NCBI RefSeq assembly: GCF_016906535.1
Contig: NC_057381.1
Coordinates: 1,302,001-1,366,000 of the forward strand
DNA from: Rhizoctonia solani
Taxonomy: Eukaryota; Basidiomycota; Agaricomycetes; Cantharellales; Ceratobasidiaceae
DNA: 64,000 nucleotides
Reading direction: 5' to 3'
Both the position numbers and the translations under genes were made by a program. The notes beneath the pieces are model-generated. The model ran no database searches, was not told the DNA's origin, and was given only the letters and a program-made list of their open reading frames with translations. Shown here in pieces: positions 43,460 to 52,662 of the stretch; position 1 is the first letter of the stretch; each line of letters begins with the position of its first letter.

Positions 43460-43928
43460 TGTCATGACCCACTCCATTCTGTCCATGAGTCCTGACCTTG
43501 TCAAGCCTCCAACACACTCATGTTGCACACCAACATGACCGCAAGCACGCATATACTCGCACATATGCACTCAGAACCTCCAGGTTCCCACATATAAGAG
43601 ACTTATGGTCGACATGGCTGGACTTAGTGATATTCTCTAAGTCCAGGTCACATGACCTCCCCCCCTCCAGTCCTTTATCAAATACTATACGAAACTACTA
43701 CGGATTTGAGGTGGGGGGGGGGATGACATAATCTCTTCTATAATAATATATTATTCAGACCTCGCCCGCGGGCTCCCTTAACATTGGCCCGCGGCTAGGG
43801 GGGCGGGGGGAGTGCAACGTCCCCCAGCAACTTATATTATTAATATATCACTGTGCATCATATATACTATATATATCTTTGACAGTGGATATATATGGTA
43901 ATAACCCCTCCAGATATGGGTTATGACA
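43460..43928 (+). repeat. Rep-element right terminal repeat (LTR)
   Basis: 469 bp, nearly identical to 37659-38128. Differences: one T/G, one T/C and one G fewer in the G-run. It carries the same GGTCACATGACC (43645-43656) and the same hairpin (43766-43794). Confidence 0.9.
43766..43794. other. GC hairpin in right terminal repeat, candidate origin
   Basis: Same 8-bp arms and 13-nt loop as at 37966-37994. Two origins flanking a unit-length element is the arrangement from which Rep can release circles. Confidence 0.5.
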
Positions 43929-44089
43929 CTACATGTGCTTTTTGAGTGCGGATGGGGATGTGGCTTGGCGCTTAGCATATGATATAAGCACCAAGGTCAC
44001 ATGACTGAAAATGTAGTTTGTTCTTCTTTGTTTAAATTCGAGAAAATTGGAATAAATTCCGTGGTATTGACTGTGTCTACAACACCAGG

Positions 44090-45329
44090 TCTCTCATTGG
44101 GAACATGTATACCCAGGTCACTTGGTTTACTGATGCAAAGTTCTGGACCAGTTGCCACTTAGCTGGGGGTGGCTGTTCTCTCTGTTGTCCTGGTTTGTGG
44201 AACCCTGCCTTGGGGAATTGGATTGGTATGCCATAACATTGACACTCCAAGTTGGCCAGGCGTTGGAGGTACTCTGTTGTGGGTAGGTTGATGCCTCCTG
44301 GTTTTGGTACTAGGCTGATAGGTGAGACTGCTTTAACCTGATCTTGCATGACCTGTTTGATGACTCCTGCTGCCTCTAGCTTGTCCAACATCCTGTAAAG
44401 TGCTTGCTTCTGCAGCTCAGTCATCTGCCTCTGACCTGCTCTCATAGGGAACACTGCAGCTGCCAGGATATCTAAGCAGAGTTTCAAGAAATTAACTGCA
44501 CAGACTTTGGAAAGGTTAAGTGCAAAGACATCTGCAAACTCCTGGATCACACTCTGTGCTGCAGTTCTCTGGTCTGGTGACAGGTCCAGTCCAATGTGGA
44601 CTTTTTGTAGGATTTCTGCTACTTGTTTGGGGCTAAACAGGTTTGTTTTGTGTTTGGACTTCAGGTTTACTGCTGCAGTTGTAGCCAACTGTGTACCTAA
44701 CTCTGGACCTCTCTTCCTTGCTCTTGTTCTTGTGGCATGTGTGAGTACATCCTCAAGGGGTTGAGTTACAGCTGGTGTAGGCACCTCCTCTTTGGTGAGC
44801 ATGATTGATCTCATTTGCCTGTCCTCTGCCTCTGCTTGTGCCTCTTGCCAATGCCTCTCTGCCCAATTGTTTGGGTTATCAAGTGTTCTCAACTCTGACT
44901 CTTTGCTCTGACTATAGCACTTGTATTCAACCAGGGCCTGTTTGGCCATCCAGCCTCTACTTGTTGAGGTTCTGTTTCCTTTGTTCAGGAGTCTTTTGCT
45001 GCAGCACAGTGGGTGTGGGTGTGGACTTGGGCTTGGGGGTGTTTGCGTTGACTCTGGCCCTGCTGGCAAAGCATGGACCTGCAGTACCACTGGTCTGCTG
45101 TTTGGTCTTGGCCCTTTGGGTTTGACTGGCAGTTGTCTGCCTCTTGGGTTTTTGTTCTCAATGTACCTAGGACCTGTATCTGAGGTCAATGTGATTGCAT
45201 CCACCTTGAATATCTGTTTGGCTTCTGCCTGCCTAAGCCAGTTTTTTCCCAATAAGATCTCAAACAATCCTCCCAAGTCTAAGACTTCAAATTCAATTGG
45301 CCAGGAGCACTTGCAATGGATGATGGTGC
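44090..45329 (-). pseudogene. G Pol: protease C-terminal part and RT N-terminal part
   Basis: The frame begins in the protease (GTIIHCKCSWPIEFEVL, then LGGLFEILLGKNWLRQA), passes a Pro-rich linker and reaches RT (PISLVPKPGG, WQLVQNFASVNQVTW). It is cut at 44090 by the solo LTR-A and resumes at 37234. Upstream it is cut at 45329 by a solo LTR-B; the first protease part is at 45897-46051. Confidence 0.78.
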
Positions 45330-45334
45330 CCATG

Positions 45335-45891
45335 TGTTACACCCTTGAGAACTATACCATTGTAATTGGACAATTTTTCTATTATTTTTAGTATTTTTTA
45401 CGACTTGATATCTTATGTTTTTTTAATCACATGATCTTGGCGCTTATTATGCCAAGATGCCGCGCCAAGATGCTATGCCAAGGGCGCTTAGGAGAAATCC
45501 ATGCTTTGGCGCAGCCTGTAGCACACTTCTCTTTTCACATGTAGTCTTCTTTTCACACACACAGACCACATGTATATAGTTAGTTTGTCTACATAAACAG
45601 CAGGAAAATTGCTTGGAAACCCCAAGTTGATTTTAACTTGTCTCTTACCCATTAGAGGAGGATATCAGAAGCCAGCTGAGTAGCTGGCCTTAGTAGTTCA
45701 GAAGCTAACCCCCTTGCTTCACTTATCACACCTCCCAGGCCTAAGGCCCCCTGTCAACAGTAGATAGTAATAGAGCGCCTTAAGCGCTAGTAGATAGCCC
45801 ATAGTTAGTTTACATAAGTCTTGCTTGTAGTAGTACGGCCTTAAGTGCCCACCTTTGCTAGCATGTACCCACCTTACAGTGGCATACAACA
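45335..45891 (+). repeat. Solo LTR-B in G protease
   Basis: 557 bp, TGTTACACCC...GGCATACAACA, TSD CCATG (45330-45334 and 45892-45896). Same length as the copy at 51195-51751. Compared with the copy at 59421 it has lost several CpGs (for example GCCGTGCC there, GCTATGCC here). Confidence 0.88.
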
Positions 45892-45896
45892 CCATG

Positions 45897-46051
45897 CCTC
45901 TACCCATCAAGGGGACCCAATTTCCATTTGCCATTTGGCACACAATGTTGGAGGGAGTTAGCTTCCTGAATAGGTATTTGATTTGGACCAAGACTACCAT
46001 GTCTACAATGCACAACATGGCTCCTCCATCAATAGTTCCCCACATCTCTGT
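45897..46051 (-). pseudogene. G protease N-terminal remnant
   Basis: MWGTIDGGAMLCIVDM, then LTPSNIVCQMANGNWVPLMGR reads as the first part of the retropepsin domain that continues across the solo LTR-B at 45329. It ends at the LTR-A start at 46052, so gag of this element is lost or lies elsewhere. Confidence 0.65.
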
Positions 46052-46601
46052 TGTTGTAGACACAATTGATACCAGGGAATTTATTCCCATTTTCTCAATT
46101 TTAAACAAAGATAAACAGACAACATTTCCAATCATGTGACCTTGGCACTTATATCATATGCTAAGTGCCAAGCCACATCCCCATCTGCGCTTACCTCATC
46201 ATACGTAGCCACCTCCACTCAATGACATCATCATGACATGTCAGTGACACGTATGCATGAGTAAGGCTGCTAGCAGAGCAGGGTTCTTATTTTATATACA
46301 CAGCTTCCTTTCACACATAGATTGTATTTGTAATTAAGCTTACTTTGTAATATATAAAGAGGCCAACCAACCATGGTAACACCCAGGTCAATTACCTCTT
46401 GTTGTATCCCCAAGAAACTGTACAAGGCCTTAGAGCCAGTAACTACTCAGACACACCCTGTATTTGTTGCCTTAAGCAGCTCTCTCATTGTAGATACATA
46501 GCTTGCCAACGCCCTTAAGGCCTTGGTTGTTGTACTTAGATAGTTAGTTGTTGTAGGTAGCCTCCTCACTGCCTTAAGCAGTTCCTACTCAGTTCCATAC
46601 A
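46052..46601 (+). repeat. LTR-A, 3' truncated
   Basis: Starts TGTTGTAGACACAATTG and follows the A-family LTR, with many CpG to TpG/CpA changes, to within about 50 bp of its end. The LTR-C copy then begins at 46602. Confidence 0.82.
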
Positions 46602-47907
46602 TGTTATAGAGTAGAGTTTTAGGGACTATGTAATTAAGTACAAAATATAATAAAGTGATTAATAGGTCAATTATATATGGGTATGAAAGGCAATTGACTA
46701 GCTATATGAGGGTAAATTAGGTTAGTAATCAGGGTGATCCCTACACTTAACAAGTAATCAAGCAATTAATGCAGATGCAGGTGGTTGGTTATGCTTATAC
46801 CTATTGTATGAAAGTTAGTATTGAGTCTTAGTTACCTACTAGAACTTATCTGGATTTGTTAGTAATTTATTTGACTGAGATTGCACTAAATTAAAGTGTA
46901 TATGCTGCTTTCAAGGCCTTAAACTCTCCCAACTGACTTACTCAAGAGGTTCAGGGTTGCCCTAGAGCCTTTCCTAGCTACCCAGTATCTGTTGGGACCT
47001 TGCTCAAGGCTATATGCGCCAAGATGCTTTACAGGTTAAGTTCAGTGAGCTTAAGAGGCTAAGAAAGCAAAATAAGACACTCTAAACTAAGTAAAGAAGA
47101 TATAATAGATCTTCAGGTTCACACAAGGGATGAAAAGAAGGGTAAAAGGAGGATGTATTCATAGGGTCTCCCTCAGGGGCTTTATATACCCCAGAGGGAG
47201 AACAAATAACTATATACATGATGTACAAAAGAGGAAGTTACATGAGAGGTACAGTCTGAGCTATTTGATACATAAAGACCAATTAGTCCCAATAAGTCCT
47301 AGTGAGATAGACCCAAGGCTATTTACAGAATGTTCTAGAGCATACATGACTAAATTACATTAGTGTGAATGCTAAAAATAGCCTTGAGGCAAGGTAGGAT
47401 CTCATAGAAAAAGCTAGAAACTTAAATGGTTAGTATCTCCATCAATTTGGCTCAGAATCAGACAATTCCTTTTTGGGAACTGAGATGCCGGAGCCTTTGA
47501 TCTATTGGTATTTGTCTGCATAGTAATCTGCCTATTTCTTGCCAAGATATTGGCATTGGCGCGCCCTGCCAACCTTTGGCGCTTATTTGCAATTACTAAG
47601 TGCCAGCGCTTGCATGCTTACTTGCACTTGTTCTATAGTCTGTAAGTACTGTTCCTACATATAAATGTATGATACAAAAAATGCTATAAATCATAGAAAT
47701 GGTAGTATAATCATTCCGCATGATTAAATGAGTATATATGCAAGCGCAATGAGGAAATAAAGTATAAAGGTCTTATAGCACCACCAGTTTCCAAATATAG
47801 TAATGTGCATGCCCATGTTTGGATAGAGCAAGTGTGATTACTCCAGTTTGCACTATTCACTATTGGCAATTAGGGGTGCATATGTCTAAATTAGTCATTC
47901 CATAACA
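46602..47907 (-). repeat. LTR-C copy 1
   Basis: 1306 bp, TGTTATAGAG...CCATAACA, nearly collinear with 61822-63128. The flanking 5-mers (ATACA and GATGT) do not match, so it is a recombinant junction rather than a clean solo LTR. Orientation is taken from copy 2, whose polypurine tract lies to its right. It contains GGCGCTTA and TAAGCGCC-derived sequence near 47578-47606 with eroded CpGs. Confidence 0.8.
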
Positions 47908-50452
47908 GATGTTTACCAAACTTGACCTGCATTGGGGCTATAACAACATCTGGATCAAAGAAGGAGACAAATGGAAAACAGTGTTCTGTACCAAATACAG
48001 CTTGCTTGAGTACCTGGTTATGCCCTTTGGCCTCACAAATGCCCCCGCAGCGTTCCAGCATTTCATGAACAATCTGTTCAGGGATCTCATTGACGTCACT
48101 GTGGTAATTTACTTGGACAACATCCTAATCTTCTCAGAAAACCCTGAAGAACATTTGGTCCATGTAAGGGAAGTTCTGTCCAGGCTAATGAAGAACCAGT
48201 TATTCTGCAAGCTATCAAAATGCCACTTTCATGTCACCACAGTGGACTACCTGGGTATTGTAATATCCCCAAGGGGCTTCTCAATGGATCAGAAGAAGAT
48301 TGAAGCAGTCACAGCATGGCCTCAACCCAAGACAGTTAAACAGGTTCAGGCGTTCTTAGGATTTGTTAACTACCTCTGGAGGTTCATCCCCAACTTCAGC
48401 ACAGTTGCCCAACCTCTACATAACCTAACCAAAAAGGAAACCACTTGGCTATGGGATCAACAGGAGGAACAGGCTTTCCAAGAATTGAAAACTCTTGTCA
48501 CCAGATCACCTGTCCTAATTCACTCCAACCCAGATTTACCATACTATCTGGAGACAGACGCATCAGGAGTTGCCATGGGAGCCATACTGAGTCAGAGAGG
48601 TCCAGACAACCAGCTGCACCCTATTGCGTACATGTCCAAGTTGTTCTCAGGGGCAGAAGCAAATTACAATACCCATGACAAGGAACTCCTAGCCATTATC
48701 AAGGCCCTAGAAGAATGGCGTATTTTCCTGGAGGCAACAGACAGACCAATACAAGTGTTTACCAACCACCAGAATTTAGAGTACTGGATGAAGGCCTGCA
48801 CCTTTAATAGGAGACACGCATGTTGGCAGATATTCCTGAGTGACTTCAACTTTGAAATCCATTATTGCCCAGGGAAACAGTCAGGCAAACCAGATGCCCT
48901 CTCCAGAAGATCCAACTACATAGATACACCCCCAGAACCAGAAGTCATGCTTCCCCCAGATGTCTTTGCAAACACATTGGAGGAGGAATTAGATATTGTC
49001 ACAGAAATCTGTTCCAAAATAAGGGTAGACCCCTCCCTTGAGCCAATCATCCAATTCCTAATTGAAGATGCTGATAACGCCCCTCCTTCCATCCATAAGG
49101 CCTACAGGGACTATGATTGGGAAGAAGACCTACTATGGTATTGCAGAAAACTGGTGGTACTGGACTCAGAAGCCCTCAAAGAGCAATTGTTAAGAGAATT
49201 TCACAACTTGCCCCTTGCAGGACACCCAGGACAGCAGAGAACCCTGGAACTTCTCAGCTGTAACTACTGGTGGCAAGGCATGAAATCTTCAGCAAAAGAA
49301 TGTGTTGAATGCTGCCCAGTATGCCAAGCCAATCAACGCGCACACGCTCCTGTTATCTCCCTAAAACCTTTAGAGGTCCTGCCATTCCCATTTCATACCA
49401 TATTGTACAACTTCATCACTGGATTTCCCAAGTCACAGGGGCACAATGCTATCCTAGTGGTTATAGATTCCTTTTCAAAGTTTGGCCATTTTATTCCTAC
49501 TTCAAAAAAAGTAACTGCAAAGGGACTAGCAGACCTATTTGTCACCCATGTATGGAAACTCCACAGACTACCAGTCAAGACCATATTGGATTGAGGGACA
49601 ACATTCACAGGGAAATTCCTCAGGGCCCTTTACCAACAATTGGGAATCAAACTGTCCTTCTCATCAGCTTACCACCTGGAATCAGATGGTCAAACAGAAA
49701 GGGTGAACCAGTTCATTGAGTTCTACCTTCAATCCTATGTAGCGGCTGATCACTTGGACTGGGCCATGTGGCTGCCCCTGGCGGAATACGCATACAACAA
49801 TGCTAAACACGCCTCCACAGGGAAGTCCCCCTTTGAATTAGTCTACAGGAGGAGTCCAGTAATGAACCCATCCAATGTACTGGCTAACGTCCCTGAAGTG
49901 GATCAAGTAGCAGACACCCTTGCCAAAGAATGGAAGGAAGCTGAAGCAGCCCTCAAGATGAGTAAGGAAAGGATGTCCAGAGATAAGGGAACAATACCAG
50001 AGTACTTGGTTGGCAAGGAAGTCTGGCTAGACAGGAAGAACGTAGAACTCAGGACTAATTCAAACAAATTAGATCCCAAATGGCTAGGCCCCTTTCAGGT
50101 TGTGGAGAAGATCTCTAGCCATGCATACTGTCTGAAACTTCTGGAAACCATGAAAATCCACAATGTGTTCTACATAGGACTACTTTCCAAGAAAAATGAG
50201 TCCCCAAGTCAACCATTCCCAGACAAACCCCCTCTGGAGACAATAGAAGGGGAAGAAGAGTACAAAGTGGAACAAATCATTGACTCAAAGAGACAACAAG
50301 GAAAATGGTTCTACCTCATCAAATGGAAAGGATACAGCCTGGAAGACAACTCATGGGAACCAGAGGAACTTCTGAAACATAGTCAAGAAGAGATCAAATG
50401 CTTCAACAAAGCACAACTGAGAAATGCTTGTGACTCTGCCAAGAGCCTTTAA
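47908..50452 (+). pseudogene. Ty3/gypsy element D Pol: RT to chromodomain, inactivated
   Basis: It starts abruptly inside RT (FTKLDLHWGYNN), then FGLTNAPAAFQHFMN, YLDN in place of YLDD, RNase H (TDASGVAMGA), a zinc-finger region, and integrase (TILYNFITGFP, Asn in place of the first Asp). An in-frame TGA at 49592-49594 replaces the Arg codon of the DRG motif. The second frame 49640-50452 holds QTERVNQF and a chromodomain (EYKVEQIID, WFYLIKWKGYSLEDNSWEP). Many changes are Arg to Cys/Trp/His/Gln, Asp to Asn, Glu to Lys or Ala to Val, as CpG transitions would give. It is dead and 5'-truncated. Confidence 0.88.
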
Positions 50453-50461
50453 AGGGGGGGC

Positions 50462-50786
50462 TGTTATGGATATGACATTTCTTCATTAATCTGTACTTAT
50501 TTTATTTTTTACATTAGTAATCCTACAGTAAACAAATAAGATAAAGATGCAAACTAGGGTTTTCAAGGCCCCTCTATCCAATAGTGACCATTACAAAACC
50601 TATAAACCTCAGGAATACCCTCAATATGCAATGCCTTTTGCATATATGCTGTTTTCTCACTCACTTAAATATGTATAATTTCAGCTGAGTAGATAAACAG
50701 TAACAAGTAATATTTCTCTTGTTTGTAGTATTTATTATTCAAGATTCTATCTTGTGGCTACACACAGAAATATTCAGGGTCCCCCC
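50462..50786 (+). repeat. 3' LTR of element D, partial
   Basis: It follows the polypurine tract AAAGGGGGGGC and begins TGTTATGGATATG. The far end was not identified; it probably stops before or at the next element start near 50787. Confidence 0.55.
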
Positions 50787-52544
50787 TGTTGCATAGGCAA
50801 GTGCTTTGGCGCTTAATCAGTGCTTAAGCGCCGACGCACTAAATGCGCATTTTCTCCATCACCCGGGCATCCCACGCTGCCGAATCGCTTGCGCTTAGGT
50901 GCGCCTGTTTGTCCGCTCCAGAAAGCTGGGTCAAACTCCCAAAACGGACAACATTTGGCAGAGTTATGCCCCATTTACTGTAAGTACCCAATGCAGTGGT
51001 ATCATACCTTTGGGACTGTTTACTCCAAGGATGAAACACTTAGCCTTGGGACATCTAAGGACCCACACAGGTAAATACTGCCTTGGGGCAAACATTGCCT
51101 TGGGACAAATATTAGGAACTGTTGTTTGTTTACTATATACCAAAGTATTGGCTCCCTCAAGTGTTTCAGTTGCCACATGTACCTCCTGTACCCCTGTTGT
51201 ACACCACTGTAAGGTGGGTACTTGCTAGTGAAGACCGGTGCTTGTGGCCATACTACTACACTGGTTTATGTAATCTGACTATCTAAGGCTAACTACTGTC
51301 TAACTAAGTTGCTTATGGCAACAACTAACTATCTACTGCCAATGCAAGGGGACCTTAGGCTGGGAGGAGTGATGAGTGAAGTAAAGGGGATGACGCGTTA
51401 GCAGAACTTCTGGGGGCCGGCTACTTAGCTGGCTGATGCCTCCTCAATGGATATGAGACAAGGTAAAATTGACTTGGGGTCTCCAAGCAATTTCCCTGCT
51501 GTATATATAAGAGAGCGCACTATCTACATGGTCTGTGCGCATGAGAAAAGAAGTTTGTATATGAAATGAGAAGCGTGCTGTGGGCTGTGCAGAAGCATGG
51601 ATTTCTCCTAAGCGCCCTTGGCACAGCATCTTGGCAAAATAAGCGCCAAGATCATGTGATTAAAAAAGTAAAGATAGAGAGTCTGTAAAAAATAGTAGAA
51701 ATATCAGAAAAATCAGGCAAATCTAGTGGTATAATTTGGGGGATTGTAACAACCCCCTCTTGGTATCAATCATGTATATACTTGTTTGTGCGCCTTCTCA
51801 GGGTATAAAAGGACCCTGTGAAGACGCTTCTAATGCATCCTACTTTTACTCTTATATATTGACATATACACACAAGCCTTTAACAGCTTATCTGCGCATT
51901 TACTTTAGTGATTGACTCACTGTAAATAGCATAGGAGGTTATTTGGCGCACTAAGACCATAGGCCAGTCCCAACAGACACAGGGTAACCTATTAGTGTAC
52001 TTACTGCAACCCTGTGCCCCTTGACTGTCACAGTTGTTGAGTTCAACATTGAGTATAGTGCAACAATACTGTAAGGATTGTTGTGATTGAGTGATAGTGT
52101 TTCAATCCACCATACCCCTATATTGTAGATAGCTTTATCTACAATATCTCATAAATCCTAGATATATTTTAGGTACACCCCATAAGTCTTAAGTCTTACT
52201 TAAGCATATATAAGTCCTATACTTATTAGGCAAATCCTATAAATCCTGTACTTTAGTCAGGTAACTCTCTTACTTAAGGTACTATCCCAGAGACCTTAAG
52301 TATACCTACCCTTAGTCACTTAGGCTTAAGTAACATTAGTCTAAGGTACTATACATAACCAACCACCTGCACTTCATAGTTGCTAGACTATTTGTTAGGA
52401 GTTGTTATTCCTGATAACCTAGCCTATATTGTGCATATATTCTGTGCATATATTCTGATTCTTAATACTAGTTCTTAGTTATTCCCATATACATTTTGTA
52501 TATAGTAATTCTTTCTTACTCCTGTACTTACACAACTCTTAACA
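50787..52544 (+). repeat. Candidate 5' LTR of element E, interrupted by solo LTR-B
   Basis: It opens TGTTGCATAGG after a C-run and closes ACTCTTAACA before TTGGTGACC, a plausible primer-binding site. Excluding the LTR-B at 51195-51751 and one TSD copy, it is about 1.2 kb. It carries GGCGCTTA (50808-50815) / TAAGCGCC (50825-50832). The left border is inferred only from the TGTT/AACA termini. Confidence 0.4.
51195..51751 (-). repeat. Solo LTR-B
   Basis: 557 bp; in plus reading TGTTGTACACC...GATTGTAACA, TSD ACCCC (51190-51194 and 51752-51756). Reverse orientation relative to 45335-45891. No internal sequence. Confidence 0.88.
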
Positions 52545-52662
52545 TTGGTGACCACTGCAGGGCCTAGTGTTGGTTATCTTTAATTCTTACCTGTAATCTT
52601 TTGTACAAGCTTTCATACTTTGTAGATACATTCTAATTGTGGTACACTACTAACATTCTTTT

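Larger units (their letters stand above)
37659..43928 (+). mobile_element. LTR-bounded element carrying a CRESS-type Rep gene
   Basis: 6270 bp with terminal direct repeats of 470 and 469 bp, each starting TGTCATGACCC and ending GGGTTATGACA (imperfect inverted termini). The TSD is CTACA (37654-37658 and 43929-43933), and a polypurine tract lies next to the right repeat. These are LTR-retroelement insertion marks. Inside are two overlapping plus-strand ORFs (39475-40710 and 40317-41174) and, convergent to them, an intron-containing rolling-circle Rep gene (43064-41386). No protease, RT, RNase H or integrase is recognisable, so integration must have used enzymes supplied in trans. The repeats differ by only two substitutions and one G-run length change, so insertion was recent. 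Confidence 0.9.
37240..44084 (-). mobile_element. Solo LTR-A in G, itself split by the Rep element
   Basis: Two halves, 37240-37658 and 43934-44084, make one A-family LTR on the minus strand (TGTCCCAGATG... to GTGTCTACAACA in plus reading), flanked by TSD CCAGG (37235-37239 and 44085-44089). No internal A-family sequence remains, so the LTRs recombined. It is strongly eroded compared with the A1/A2 LTRs. Confidence 0.88.
34084..46051 (-). mobile_element. Decayed Ty3/gypsy element G
   Basis: Minus-strand pol in pieces: protease (46051-45897 and 45329-44090), RT (44090 region, then 37234-36836), RNase H (36817-36029), zinc finger (36215-35370) and integrase (35354-34284). Two solo LTRs interrupt it (45335-45891 and 37240-44084). 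The 5' part with gag is missing, replaced by LTR-A from 46052. Confidence 0.82.

Noticed and set aside
37659..43928. Terminal redundancy of a directly integrated circular virus
   Set aside because: Considered because of Rep. The TG...CA termini, the exact 5-bp target duplication and the adjacent polypurine tract fit LTR integration much better than illegitimate viral integration.
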